Part shown: in pieces, positions 35,608-46,368 of the stretch
Layout of the letters: each line of letters opens with the position of its first letter
How positions within the stretch are numbered: position 1 is the first letter of the stretch
NCBI GenBank assembly: GCA_943846735.1
Contig: OX044364.1
Location: forward strand, 186,001-250,000
Direction: 5' to 3'
DNA from: CAJQLB01 sp905479065
GTDB lineage: Bacteria; Bacteroidota; Bacteroidia; Flavobacteriales; Flavobacteriaceae
Length of the DNA stretch: 64,000 bases
Made by a program: the position numbers and the translations under genes
The notes under the pieces: model-generated
Database searches by the model: none
What the model was told of the DNA's origin: nothing
What the model saw: the letters and a program-made list of their open reading frames with translations, nothing else

Positions 35608-37758
35608 ATGAAGCTTCCTTTAATTCTAATGTTTTTCTTTGTCAATTGTGTAGCACATATTGAGGCACAAGAGTTTGGAACAGTTGCTTTAAATATTCCT
35701 GACAGAAGTTCATTAAAATTTAATAAGTTTTTAATACATCCTACATTTAGTTTTGTAAGAGAACAGAACAAATATTTGAGTATTACGAATCAAAGACAAT
35801 GGGTCCAGTTTGATGATGCCCCCTCTAGTTATATAGCAAGCTATTCAGGGAGGTTTAATGAGAAAGTTGGTCTAGGAATGAGTGTATTTCAGCAAAATTA
35901 TGGTGTGTTGACGTCTTTTGGAGCTATTGTTAATATGGCTTATAACGCGAGACTGCAATATGAGCAAAATTTAACCTTTGGTTTAAATTTAGAGTTTATT
36001 AAAAATGGTGTTAATGATGGAAATATTATTACAAATATTCCTGATCCTGTAATTAATAATATTCCATCAAATGCGATTGCATTTATTAGTCCAGGAATTA
36101 ATTATGGCTTGGAATTTATAGATGTTGGTTTGGTTATAAATAATTTGATTCAATATAATTTAACTTCCTCCGAGCTCATAAACGAGGATGCCCAGCGAAG
36201 TATTCAAGCTCATGTGATGTACACAGGTTACATGGATGTTCGTGGTTTTTTTGATGACACTAAATTCTCAACACTAATTAGATCTGAGTTTAAAACAAAT
36301 AAAACGGAAGTCTCAGGTTTGGCAATACTCCAAGTTCCAAAGGGTATTTGGGGGCAAATTGGCTACCACTCACGTTATGGTGTTTCAGCGGGTATTGGTC
36401 TAAACATAACAGAGCAAATTGCGATTGAGTATAATTTTGAAAAAGCAATAGGTAAACTTGACTTTTTTGGTAATTCTCATAACATCACAATTGCATATCG
36501 TTTTAAAAATGGCACTAACGACAGGAGAAATGATGAGGAATCTGCTTTTGTTATTCCAAGAAGAAAAAGACGAGTATTGGCAACATCAAGTACAAAAAGA
36601 GCTAAAACAAAGAAATCTGTCCTAACCGAAATAAGTGGTGTTAAACCGTTGGATGAAGGAGAAAAAATCTTAAAAAATCAAGCGAATGTAAAAATTGAGT
36701 CAAAAATAGAAGTTTTGGAGCATGCAAGTCAGCCTAATATCAAAACAGAGATTACGACTGAAAAATCACCTCCAAACACCAAAATCGCTGAAGAGAAATT
36801 AGATGAAATTGAATTGACTGCCAAAGCGGAAAAACAACGAATTTTAGCACAAAAGGCAATTTTATTTGAAATCACTCATAAAGATGACCTTGCAGCTGCT
36901 ATGTTTGAGATGCTTGAGAAAGCTAAGACAGCGAAGCAACAAGAAGAAAATTTATTGATAGAATTAGATGTCCTAGTAGACGCAAAAAACAATGATTTAA
37001 AGGCTTTAAAAGAAGAAAATGATTTGAGTGAGCAAGGGGTTTATCAAAAACCAACATCTTTTAAAAGTATATCGAAACAGAAAAAAATATTAGAAAATTT
37101 GAAGACCAACATAGATACATCCATAAAAATGAGAGAGAATGGGATGTCAGATCTTGAATTGACTTATCAGAGACGTCTCAAAAAAATGACAGATGAGGCT
37201 GATAAAACAAATAAATATTATCTATCAGCCATAAAAACATTAAAGGAAGATCACAAGCAGCTTTTTGCATCCAAACAAGCACTCATGTTGCGCTTAAAAG
37301 CTATAAATACCGGTCTTGAATTTGAAAGAAAAAGACGTATTAAAAAAGCAATTTATGACAATGAAAGTGATCGCTATAAAAAAGATACAGCAACACTAAA
37401 TTCGATAAAAAAGTTGACAAAAATCGGAAGTAACACAAACTTAAAAATTGAAGATTTTGATTTTGGCAACAAATTTTCTGCAAATAATATTCAAATAATT
37501 AAGGGGGTAACATATGCCAAAAAAGGGTATTACCTCATTTTGGCAGTCCATAGTGATATCAAAAGAAGAGATGAATTCATTACTAAGGTCGTTTTATTTG
37601 GTGAACCAAATATCGATTTCTTTTATGATGTCAAAACAAGTATGTATTACATTTTCTCACAGAAATTTAATTCACTTAACGCAGCAAAAATATTCATGCA
37701 ATTGAACAAACAATTACCCTTTATGAGTGAGGTTTCCATTATAAAAGTTGAAAATTAA
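35608..37758 (+). CDS. PorP/SprF T9SS protein fused to coiled coil and SPOR-like domain
   Basis: A 716-residue protein with three parts. Residues 1-18 are a signal peptide. Residues about 20-300 are a PorP/SprF outer membrane barrel (VREQNKYLSITNQRQWVQF, LGMSVFQQNYGVLTSFGA, ISPGINYGLEF, ITIAYRFKNG). Residues about 300-625 are a basic linker followed by long charged heptad-like helices (AEKQRILAQKAILFEIT, LIELDVLVDAKNNDLKALKE). The last 90 residues (YAKKGYYLILAVHSDIK to KFNSLNAAKIFMQLNK) have the beta-alpha-beta repeat of a SPOR-like domain, which could bind denuded peptidoglycan. Ordinary PorP/SprF proteins end after the barrel at about 300-350 residues. The fusion suggests a T9SS partner tethered to the cell wall. 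It starts one base after the type B-sorted gene. Confidence 0.85.
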   Translation: MKLPLILMFFFVNCVAHIEAQEFGTVALNIPDRSSLKFNKFLIHPTFSFVREQNKYLSITNQRQWVQFDDAPSSYIASYSGRFNEKVGLGMSVFQQNYGVLTSFGAIVNMAYNARLQYEQNLTFGLNLEFIKNGVNDGNIITNIPDPVINNIPSNAIAFISPGINYGLEFIDVGLVINNLIQYNLTSSELINEDAQRSIQAHVMYTGYMDVRGFFDDTKFSTLIRSEFKTNKTEVSGLAILQVPKGIWGQIGYHSRYGVSAGIGLNITEQIAIEYNFEKAIGKLDFFGNSHNITIAYRFKNGTNDRRNDEESAFVIPRRKRRVLATSSTKRAKTKKSVLTEISGVKPLDEGEKILKNQANVKIESKIEVLEHASQPNIKTEITTEKSPPNTKIAEEKLDEIELTAKAEKQRILAQKAILFEITHKDDLAAAMFEMLEKAKTAKQQEENLLIELDVLVDAKNNDLKALKEENDLSEQGVYQKPTSFKSISKQKKILENLKTNIDTSIKMRENGMSDLELTYQRRLKKMTDEADKTNKYYLSAIKTLKEDHKQLFASKQALMLRLKAINTGLEFERKRRIKKAIYDNESDRYKKDTATLNSIKKLTKIGSNTNLKIEDFDFGNKFSANNIQIIKGVTYAKKGYYLILAVHSDIKRRDEFITKVVLFGEPNIDFFYDVKTSMYYIFSQKFNSLNAAKIFMQLNKQLPFMSEVSIIKVEN

Positions 37759-38163
37759 AGAAGAAGTTAAAGATGTTTCATCAAAGCCAATCATTTGAAT
37801 TATTTCATAAATGAGTGTTGATAAAAATTTTCAAGCTTGCGTGAAATTATTTATGTTTCAACTAAAAAGTTAAAGTTTTATGTATTACATCGATTAATTA
37901 ATATATTTCATCGATAATTTTATATTTTTGATAGTACAATTCAATCTCTGTACATTGAAGTCATCTCTTGTAAATATTAAATTTCTTCTTAGCCTTAATT
38001 TAAAGGATTTAGCACTTATTTTTTCTAAATGTTATTTAGTGAAGCTTTGCCACTTAATCATAAATCTTTTTGACTTTGAAACGAATTATTTGGTTAATCA
38101 CTTCAGTGATATTTTTAGGATAATGTATGTTCAGAATTATTATAAAATTTCACAAAAAATAGT
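37759..38163 (+). promoter_or_regulatory. 405-base upstream region of the giant adhesin gene
   Basis: No gene is supported here. The first 100 bases follow the PorP/SprF fusion without a clear terminator. The tandem operator P3 and its -7 box lie at 37883-37930, leaving an unusually long, AT-rich leader of about 230 bases before the ATG at 38164. The leader could carry post-transcriptional control; no riboswitch is recognised. Confidence 0.5.
37883..37930 (+). promoter_or_regulatory. Tandem-repeat operator P3 with -7 TATTTTTG
   Basis: TATTACATCGAT (37883-37894) and TATTTCATCGAT (37904-37915) differ at one base and are exactly 21 bases apart, two helical turns. TATTTTTG (37923-37930) follows 13 bases after the second ATCG. 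There is no TTG at -33, as expected for an activator-dependent promoter. Confidence 0.6.
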
Positions 38164-41100
38164 ATGAACAGAATTACGTATTTTAAACATAGTTTTTTTC
38201 TAATATGTATCATTTTAGGATGTTCTTCTTTTGCTCAAAATTATATTCCTTTTACACCGCGATTTGATCAGGATGTACGAGGTGATATCATTCTTATTGG
38301 AAATAATATTTTAGGTCCAAATAATGAAGCCTTTAATGAGAATTCTGTTTATAATCATAACGTAGATATGAGATATGTGGATATTGATAATGATATATCA
38401 ACATACAGTTCTTCGAGTGCAGACTTAGAAATACCAAATCCCAATTGTTATCAAATTATATACGCAGGATTGTATTGGGGTGCAGTCACAAGTGGTGCTG
38501 AATCTATTACTGAAGTTCAACTAAAAGGGCCATCTGGGGAGTATATCAATGTGACGGGAACCGTTATTTACAGTGCTGATGGCACTGTCACAGGAAACTC
38601 TTTTCCTTATTCATGTTATGCAGATGTGACGGATATCATTTCAAATTTGGAGAATGATTTAGGAACATATACTGTGGCAAATGTATCAAGCGCTCAAGGC
38701 GAAACGAGTTCCTTAAACCCCTACAATGGTACAGGGTATTCAGCGGGTTGGTCACTATTTATTGTGTATGAGGATCCCACCATGCCTGGTAAGTCCATAA
38801 CAAGTTTTGACGGATTCAGCGCCATTAGTAGTTCTGTGAATCTAGATGTTCCTATCTCTGGATTTCGAACAGTACCAGCTCCAGCGCCAGTACGAGCAAA
38901 TTTTGCATTTGCAGCTTTAGAAGGGGATAAGCCAATTAGAAATGATCGCATGTTAATTAATGATGTTAATTTATCAACAGTCGATCGTCCTGAGAATAAT
39001 TTTTTCAATAGTTCAGTGACTCGATTAGATGCGACTCCTGTAACAAACAGAAATCCCAATAGTACGAATACTTTAGGATTTGATACAGGTGTTATGGTTG
39101 TCCCTAATCCCAACAATACAGTCATTGCGAATGATGCCACCAATGCAACAGTCCGCTTAGAGAGTAATCAAGATACTTATTTCGAATATTTTTTTGCTTT
39201 TGCTGTTGAAATTATCGAACCAAACATAGTACTAACGAAAATTGTTGAAGACGCTAACGGCAATAACATTGGTGGTCAAATAGTAAATCTTGGTGATGAA
39301 CTTAATTATGTCATTGGTTTTCAGAATACTGGAAATGACGGTGCTACTAACATTACTGTGAGAGATATTTTACCAACAAATATAGTTTTTAATTACCCTG
39401 AAGATATAATTTCATTACCACTGGGTGTAAGTGTTGAGAGTTTTAACTCTGAAACGCGTGAAATTATTTTTAGAATTGAAGAGTCTATTGTTGAGGAAAA
39501 TGACCCTCTCTCTGAAATTAGATTTAAAGTAGAAGTTGTTTCTACATGCAGCCTGTTAAATGACGCCTGTTCAAATATCGTTACAAATCAGGCATTTGCA
39601 ACCTATTATGGAACTTTAAATCCTTCATTTGTAATTACAGATGATCCTAGTATCAGCACAAATGTTGGTTGTTTGTTGACACCTGCAGCAACTAATTTTC
39701 TGGCCGATATAAATTGTGTTTTCTCTGAGGAAGTTATTTTATGCGGAGATAGCGTTCAATTAACAGCAGCAGATGGATATGATACTTATTCATGGTCAAC
39801 AAATCCCACTGGAACACCTGAAATCGGTACAACACAAATTATCACGGTCACAACTACGGGAACTTATTATTCATTTAACACCGCTGTAGCACCTTGTCAA
39901 TCCATTGAACAAGAATATGAAGTTATTACGTTTGGGGCAAATGTGCCCAATCCTGTTATTCCATATGCCGATCAGATTGTTGTTTGTCCAAATGATGGTA
40001 AAGATTTACCAAATATCTTTTTATGTGGCTCCAATGATACACGCTTAATCCAAACGGGTATTACAGACGCCAATTCAATTATATGGGAGAAATTAGATGA
40101 ATCTAGCTGTCCTCCTGTTTCTAATCAAGACTGTGCAAATGAAAATAGTACTTGTATTTGGAATGAGGTAAACTCAGGGCCAGATTTTCTGATTGACACA
40201 TCCGGTCAATATAGACTTACATTAAATTATGATGGAGGTTGTTTTAATCAATTTTATTTTAATGTGTTCACAAACTTACTCAGCCCAAGTGCAGTCACAA
40301 AAGATATTATTTGTGATACGCCTGGAGAAATTGTTGTCAATGATGTTCCAAATGGTTACGAGTATAGCATTGATGGTGTCAATTACCAAGACAGTAATGT
40401 GTTTTCAGTAGCAACTCCAGGAATTTATACAATTTTTATTAGGCAAATTGGAATAACTCCTAACCCATGTATTTTTACGGTACCAGAGGTTCAAGTTCGA
40501 AAACGCACCTTTACCGTTTCTACAATCATTACGCAGCCTTATTGTCATGGTGATTTGGGAAGCGTTCACATCGCTGCCAATGACGCTAATCCACAATATT
40601 TTTTCTCAATTTATCAAGAATCAACCTTGGTCAACAGTGTTGGGCCAATACTTCCAAACGATTATTCTTTTAATAATTTAAACCCGGGAATCTATACTGT
40701 TAAAGTATCAACCGAAGATGGATGTGAATTTACTGGGGATATTGAAATTATTACCCCACCGATACTTACTGCGACGGCAGCTATTACTAAACCAATCACT
40801 TGCACAGCTGGAGAGATTACAGTATATCCAAATGGAGGGACAGCACCATATTTTTATTTTGTAAATAGTGACACTACATTTCAAACAACACCTGTTATAC
40901 CTGTTTTAAACCCAGGGCAATACAATATTACAGTCACAGATTCAAATAACTGTTCGGTTGACCTATCCATTACAATTGAAACCACACCGAGTCCAGAGTT
41001 TTATATTGAAACTTCAAATATTTTATGCTCAGATACAGGTGCTCTCGGAATTATTGATATTAATGTGACTAATCCACATGGCAACACTTTAAAATTTAGT

Positions 41101-44100
41101 ATTGATGGTGGAAATACATTTTATGATTCATCAACTTTTAATGATCTGTCTGAAGGTAATTATGATGTCGTTATTCAGTATGTGATGGGTATGGATACTT
41201 GTTTGACCCCACCGCAAACAGTGACAATTACAGCAGTTCCTGAAATACAGGGTATTGCTGAGGTGACGACACAGTTTTCTTGCGATTCTTATGGTATTAT
41301 TGCAGTTTCGAACGTTAGTGGAGGCACACCACCTTATACTTACAGCCTCGACGGCACTACATTTCAAACAGGAAACATATTTAATGGATTAACATCAGGA
41401 ACTTTTACCGTAACAATTAAAGACGCTAATAACTGTGGATCTTTTACGCTGCCGGTAACAATAGATCCTTTGAATCCACCAACAGATTTAGATTTTAATA
41501 ATACACCGTTAACCTGTCCTGAATTAAAGTCGGATGTGACAATTACATCAACGACTGGAGGAACAGGAATGTTAGAGTACAGAATATTGGCTCCAGTTGG
41601 ATATGAAACGACCTATCAAGCTTCAAATGTTTTTTTAAGTTTGGATCCAGGGACCTATACGTTTAAGGTAAAAGATTTTTTAGAATGCACATACATTGAA
41701 TCTCATACCATAGCGCCAATACCTCCAATTACGATATCTACAATTTTGACAAAAGATTTAGATTGTTCAGGGACACCTAATGCCATAATTTCTGGTATAA
41801 TTTTAGAAGGTTTAGCACCATTTACTTATGAGGTATCATACAATAGCGGCGTTTACACCACTGTTGGTAGTACCAATACAAATTTTGAGTATAGCGCATC
41901 TAATTCAGGTAGTTATCAATTTAAAGTGACGGATTCAAATGGATGTTCTGCTGAATCAAATATTCAAAATATTTCTGCACTTTCATTACCTGAAATAGTA
42001 TCCGTTACGTCGACACCAAATTTATGCTTAGGAGACTCAAATGGATCCCTTCAAATCACTTTAAATACGTCTGTTGGAACACCTTTTTATACCATCAATG
42101 TTTTTAACACCACAACAGGGACAGATTATGGGAGTCAAACAACAGGATTGCCATCCGGGAATTACACAATTACATTGACAGATGCCAAATTTTGTACTGA
42201 CACAAAAATGATTACTATTTTTGAACCAGATCCATTAGAGGTGAATTTCCATGTTATAGATATTTCTTGTGTTGAAACTGGGCTTTCTCAGGGTTCTATT
42301 ATTATTGATAATGTTATTGGAGGAACCGCTCCATACACCTATTATGTCACTGGATCAAATGGCTATTCTGAAAATGAATCTAATGCCTTAGGTACGGCAT
42401 CAACTACTTTTAGTAATATTGATTTTGGACTGTATCAAATAAACATTGTAGACTTCAATGGATGTTCTACACTAATCCAGGACGTTTTAGTAGCTTCCCC
42501 TCCAAATGATTTAGACATCACGATAAATACAACATCAAATTGTTTGATAGGAGGAGAGGCTGATGTGAGTATTGGAACTACCTTAGCAGGAACAGGGCCC
42601 TTTTATTTTGATATTTACAGGGGAGAAACACCTCCACCTCCACCAGGTGGAACATGGTTGTCTGAAGATTCACCAGGCAGTCAATCGGCAACATTCTTGG
42701 GCTTAACACCAGGAATTACTTATACATTTATCGTGTATGATTCCTCAAGTGGATGTAGTTATTATGAACAAGCAACAACGCCAACATCATCAAGTTCTAC
42801 ATTGATTGTAAATACATCAACTGTTAACAATATTAGTTGTGTTGGAAATGCAGATGGTAATGTGTCTTTCACTGCAAATAGCTCGTATAATGTTTCTGTG
42901 GATATAGACTATGAGGTGTTTAATTCATTATCATTGTTACCAGTGGGAATCTCTGGATCCAATACAATTTTATCAAATGGAAGTATCTCTGTTGAAAATT
43001 TAGGGCCATTGGAACTCGGAACCTATTTTATTTTAGTTAAGGAGACCAGTGGGGCTAACTCAGGATGTGGCGCTGTGACTGTTCCGTTTAATATTTTAGA
43101 ATCGTCATTAGAATTATCCCTATCGGCGAAGGTTGAAAAAAATGCAAATTGCAATCCTAACTCGGGAATTATCAATGCCACAGCCAGCCATGGTACAGCT
43201 CCATATTTATATCAACTAACAACATCGGAGATTCCTCCATCTATTTCAGACATAAACTGGTTAGATCAGCATGTTTTTAATGTCGATGCGAACAGTTATT
43301 ATGTACATGCTCTTGATGCCTTTGGGTGCATAAAATCAACTCCAGTAATTGTACTAATGTCAGATTCTGAACCAATTATTGCTGCAACATCAAGTAATCA
43401 ATGTTTTGTATCAGAAGGGAACTATGAAATAAATGTTTCATTAATGTCACCTGGAGTACCACCTTATACATTTAGTATAAATGATGGTGCATTTCAAACA
43501 AAGGAAATACCATTTGTTATGACAAATTTAGCTGCAGGAAATCATACAATTGAAATTAAGGATGCTAATGGTTGTGGAAATTTTGTAACCGTTACACTAG
43601 AGTCTTCTCTAGTATTGTCACCAAATCTCTCTGCAGTACCATCATGCAACAATAATGATGGTCAAATATCCATGACAACTAATGGTGGAAGTGGCTTATT
43701 TGACTATAATATTAGTCCAAGTCCAGCTTCAATTTATTTAAATGGCAATTCGTTTTTTGGTGTGCCTGCAGGGTGGTATACCATCACTGCAATTGATACC
43801 ACTACATTGTGTTCTGTTGAAGCTGAAATATTTGTACCAAACGCAACATCACCTTCATTATCAATTGTGTCAGATGCCTTAGAATGTTTTGGAGATAATT
43901 CTGGTGTATTTGAATTGCGAGTCGCAGGCTACTCAGGGACCTATAATTACGAAGTTTTTGATGTGAATAACAATTCAGTTTTTGGACTAATGGCGGCCTC
44001 AACAACCACAAATCCTGAAATAATTACAGGATTAGATTCCGGAACCTTTACAGTTCAAGTGAGTGAAACAGAATTTCCATTCTGTACTAGCGAAACAGAG

Positions 44101-46368
44101 GTTGTTATTTTATCTCCAATAAATGAACTAACCCTAGATATATTAGAGACTTCAAATGTTACATGTGATAATATTGGAGGGACACTAATAGCGATGGCGA
44201 GCAATGGTTGGGGAGATTACGAATATGAATTAACAGGTGACCTCGTACTCCCGTATTCTAATAATGGAACCTTTGCAAATTTAAGCTCAGGAACCTACAC
44301 AATAAATGTGAAAGATGCCGGTGGTTGTGTAGTTTCAGAGACGGTGGTATTGTCCATGCCTAATCCAATAGAAGCCACGTTCGCTACAAATTCAAATGTA
44401 CTGTCTTGCTTTGGTGACACCAATGGGACTATTATTGTTGAAAATGTTACAGGGGGACAAGAATTTAACTATAATTACACGCTTTACATGTCCTCCCCAC
44501 AAAACACTTCCTCAGGGCCTCAAACTTCAAACATATTTACAGATTTAAGTCCAGGTACGTATCATGTTATAATTAACGATGGGTTTAATTGTGAATTTAT
44601 ATCACCTGATATTATAATTACAGAACCAGAGGCAATGACAGTAAATTTAGTAGCTGATTCGTTACCGACATGTACTTTGGATGCAACACTAACGCTGAGT
44701 GCTTCAGGCGGTACAGGAATTTATACATATAGTGATCATATTGATTTCACGACAATTCTCGGATCATTTGCAGCCTCAATATCATTCTCTGTTGCTCCTG
44801 GAACGTATAGGTATTACATAAAAGATGTCAATGGATGCATATCATCAGTTTCGAATGAAATTACGATAGATTCATTACCTGAGTTATATATTGATTTAGA
44901 AAGAACCGACATTACGATTAATTGTGCTGGAGATAATTCGGGTGTGATTGTAGCCAATGCTTACGGAGGTTTAGGGTTTTATATATATACATTGCAAGAC
45001 GATTTAGGTAATGATATTTTACCTGAACCGAGTCAAACAACACCCGGAGTCTTTTCAGATTTGTCTGCAGGTAATTATCGCGTTAGAGTTGAAAGTGGTG
45101 ATTGTTTAATGCAATCAGAAATAATTAATATTAGAGAGCCTTCAGCACCACTGATTGCAAATTATACAGTATCTAATATTGTATGTAGTGGTGCTAATAA
45201 TGGGAGTGTTGAAATTCTAGCTACAGGGGGTACAGGCTCCATTAAATATGCTATTTCTCCACAATTGAATCAATTTTTTGAGGGTTCAGTTTTTGAAAAT
45301 CTTGCGCCTGGCTCATATCAAGCAATGGCTCAGGATGAACTTGGTTGTTTTTCTGTCATTGATTTTACAATTGATGATCCTGTTCCGGTACAATTAGAAA
45401 TCGTAGAAGACTCATTGTTTCCTGAGGTGTGTGAGGGTGTCAATGATGGCGAGTTTAGTATCGACATATCGGGCGGAAGCTTACCTTACAGTGTAAGCTT
45501 AGATGACAGCACAGGTATTTATAACACTGGAACTGAAATACAAACTCAATTTGATTTTTATGAGTTGTCTGGTGGAAATCATGTTGTTTATATACGTGAT
45601 GCTTTGGGATGTGAATCTGAGTGGAATATTTCTTTTCCAAATTCTGTAGTGATAAACCCTCAAGTTAATATCGAATATAGTTGTACAAACAATTTACAAT
45701 CGAATCAGGTAATTGTCAGTGTCGATACTAGTATTTTAGATTTAGCAGATGTTGATTATTCGTTAGATGGAGGTGTGTATCAGTCAAATTATATATTTGA
45801 TAACGTATCAACAAGCATGGATCATTACATCGATGTAAGGCATACAAATGGCTGTATTCAAAGAACAGCAATATTTAATATTCCTAATTATCAGCCATTA
45901 GATTTAGTACTTCAGGAAGGTGAAATGAATGAAATTATAGCCCAAATATCTGGTGGTTCTTCACCTTACGAATTGTCATTAAATGGTAATTATTTTGGTG
46001 CTGTTCATACGTTTCAAATCGAAGAATCTGGAACTTATTTTGTTACAGTTACAGATAGTGCGGGCTGTTCCGTCAGTGCCTCGATAGATGTCGAATTTAC
46101 TGATGTTTGTATTTCCAATTATTTCACTCCAAATGATGATGGAGTTCTTGATACCTGGGGGCCTAGCTGTGCTCAACAATATCCAAATCTCACGGTTGAT
46201 ATTTTTGACAGATATGGTCGTGTAGTAGCGACTTTAAGCCAGGGTCTGAAGTGGGATGGTAAATATCAAGGTAACGATTTGCCAACAGGGGATTATTGGT
46301 ATGTGGTAAAATTAAACGATGCGGTTGAACAACGAGATTTTGTGGGTCATTTTACGCTCTACCGATAA
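38164..46368 (+). CDS. Giant SprB-like repeat adhesin with type B T9SS sorting domain
   Basis: A 2734-residue secreted adhesin. Signal peptide ends SSFAQ (about 25). Residues about 30-350 form an N-terminal beta domain (FTPRFDQDVRGDIILIGNN; YAGLYWGAV). About 355-500 is a DUF11-like repeat (LNYVIGFQNTGNDGATNITV). A Cys-rich Ig-like part follows to about 830. From about 839 to 2635 I count 22 SprB-like units of about 85 residues, each closing with a GxYxVxVxDxxGC-type strand (for example TSGTFTVTIKDANNCGS, SSGTYTINVKDAGGCVVS). The last 85 residues, from CISNYFTPNDDGVLDTW, are the type B T9SS sorting domain. Flavobacterium SprB is a mobile gliding adhesin of this design. PorP/SprF genes flank this gene on both sides. 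Its promoter carries tandem operator P3. Confidence 0.93.
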   Translation: MNRITYFKHSFFLICIILGCSSFAQNYIPFTPRFDQDVRGDIILIGNNILGPNNEAFNENSVYNHNVDMRYVDIDNDISTYSSSSADLEIPNPNCYQIIYAGLYWGAVTSGAESITEVQLKGPSGEYINVTGTVIYSADGTVTGNSFPYSCYADVTDIISNLENDLGTYTVANVSSAQGETSSLNPYNGTGYSAGWSLFIVYEDPTMPGKSITSFDGFSAISSSVNLDVPISGFRTVPAPAPVRANFAFAALEGDKPIRNDRMLINDVNLSTVDRPENNFFNSSVTRLDATPVTNRNPNSTNTLGFDTGVMVVPNPNNTVIANDATNATVRLESNQDTYFEYFFAFAVEIIEPNIVLTKIVEDANGNNIGGQIVNLGDELNYVIGFQNTGNDGATNITVRDILPTNIVFNYPEDIISLPLGVSVESFNSETREIIFRIEESIVEENDPLSEIRFKVEVVSTCSLLNDACSNIVTNQAFATYYGTLNPSFVITDDPSISTNVGCLLTPAATNFLADINCVFSEEVILCGDSVQLTAADGYDTYSWSTNPTGTPEIGTTQIITVTTTGTYYSFNTAVAPCQSIEQEYEVITFGANVPNPVIPYADQIVVCPNDGKDLPNIFLCGSNDTRLIQTGITDANSIIWEKLDESSCPPVSNQDCANENSTCIWNEVNSGPDFLIDTSGQYRLTLNYDGGCFNQFYFNVFTNLLSPSAVTKDIICDTPGEIVVNDVPNGYEYSIDGVNYQDSNVFSVATPGIYTIFIRQIGITPNPCIFTVPEVQVRKRTFTVSTIITQPYCHGDLGSVHIAANDANPQYFFSIYQESTLVNSVGPILPNDYSFNNLNPGIYTVKVSTEDGCEFTGDIEIITPPILTATAAITKPITCTAGEITVYPNGGTAPYFYFVNSDTTFQTTPVIPVLNPGQYNITVTDSNNCSVDLSITIETTPSPEFYIETSNILCSDTGALGIIDINVTNPHGNTLKFSIDGGNTFYDSSTFNDLSEGNYDVVIQYVMGMDTCLTPPQTVTITAVPEIQGIAEVTTQFSCDSYGIIAVSNVSGGTPPYTYSLDGTTFQTGNIFNGLTSGTFTVTIKDANNCGSFTLPVTIDPLNPPTDLDFNNTPLTCPELKSDVTITSTTGGTGMLEYRILAPVGYETTYQASNVFLSLDPGTYTFKVKDFLECTYIESHTIAPIPPITISTILTKDLDCSGTPNAIISGIILEGLAPFTYEVSYNSGVYTTVGSTNTNFEYSASNSGSYQFKVTDSNGCSAESNIQNISALSLPEIVSVTSTPNLCLGDSNGSLQITLNTSVGTPFYTINVFNTTTGTDYGSQTTGLPSGNYTITLTDAKFCTDTKMITIFEPDPLEVNFHVIDISCVETGLSQGSIIIDNVIGGTAPYTYYVTGSNGYSENESNALGTASTTFSNIDFGLYQINIVDFNGCSTLIQDVLVASPPNDLDITINTTSNCLIGGEADVSIGTTLAGTGPFYFDIYRGETPPPPPGGTWLSEDSPGSQSATFLGLTPGITYTFIVYDSSSGCSYYEQATTPTSSSSTLIVNTSTVNNISCVGNADGNVSFTANSSYNVSVDIDYEVFNSLSLLPVGISGSNTILSNGSISVENLGPLELGTYFILVKETSGANSGCGAVTVPFNILESSLELSLSAKVEKNANCNPNSGIINATASHGTAPYLYQLTTSEIPPSISDINWLDQHVFNVDANSYYVHALDAFGCIKSTPVIVLMSDSEPIIAATSSNQCFVSEGNYEINVSLMSPGVPPYTFSINDGAFQTKEIPFVMTNLAAGNHTIEIKDANGCGNFVTVTLESSLVLSPNLSAVPSCNNNDGQISMTTNGGSGLFDYNISPSPASIYLNGNSFFGVPAGWYTITAIDTTTLCSVEAEIFVPNATSPSLSIVSDALECFGDNSGVFELRVAGYSGTYNYEVFDVNNNSVFGLMAASTTTNPEIITGLDSGTFTVQVSETEFPFCTSETEVVILSPINELTLDILETSNVTCDNIGGTLIAMASNGWGDYEYELTGDLVLPYSNNGTFANLSSGTYTINVKDAGGCVVSETVVLSMPNPIEATFATNSNVLSCFGDTNGTIIVENVTGGQEFNYNYTLYMSSPQNTSSGPQTSNIFTDLSPGTYHVIINDGFNCEFISPDIIITEPEAMTVNLVADSLPTCTLDATLTLSASGGTGIYTYSDHIDFTTILGSFAASISFSVAPGTYRYYIKDVNGCISSVSNEITIDSLPELYIDLERTDITINCAGDNSGVIVANAYGGLGFYIYTLQDDLGNDILPEPSQTTPGVFSDLSAGNYRVRVESGDCLMQSEIINIREPSAPLIANYTVSNIVCSGANNGSVEILATGGTGSIKYAISPQLNQFFEGSVFENLAPGSYQAMAQDELGCFSVIDFTIDDPVPVQLEIVEDSLFPEVCEGVNDGEFSIDISGGSLPYSVSLDDSTGIYNTGTEIQTQFDFYELSGGNHVVYIRDALGCESEWNISFPNSVVINPQVNIEYSCTNNLQSNQVIVSVDTSILDLADVDYSLDGGVYQSNYIFDNVSTSMDHYIDVRHTNGCIQRTAIFNIPNYQPLDLVLQEGEMNEIIAQISGGSSPYELSLNGNYFGAVHTFQIEESGTYFVTVTDSAGCSVSASIDVEFTDVCISNYFTPNDDGVLDTWGPSCAQQYPNLTVDIFDRYGRVVATLSQGLKWDGKYQGNDLPTGDYWYVVKLNDAVEQRDFVGHFTLYR

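Noticed and set aside
45004..45026. TTAGGTA...TACCTGA resembling the 28-bp inverted repeat
   Set aside because: Lies inside the adhesin coding sequence, has a 9-base gap instead of 14 and an imperfect right arm; best explained by chance and codon content.
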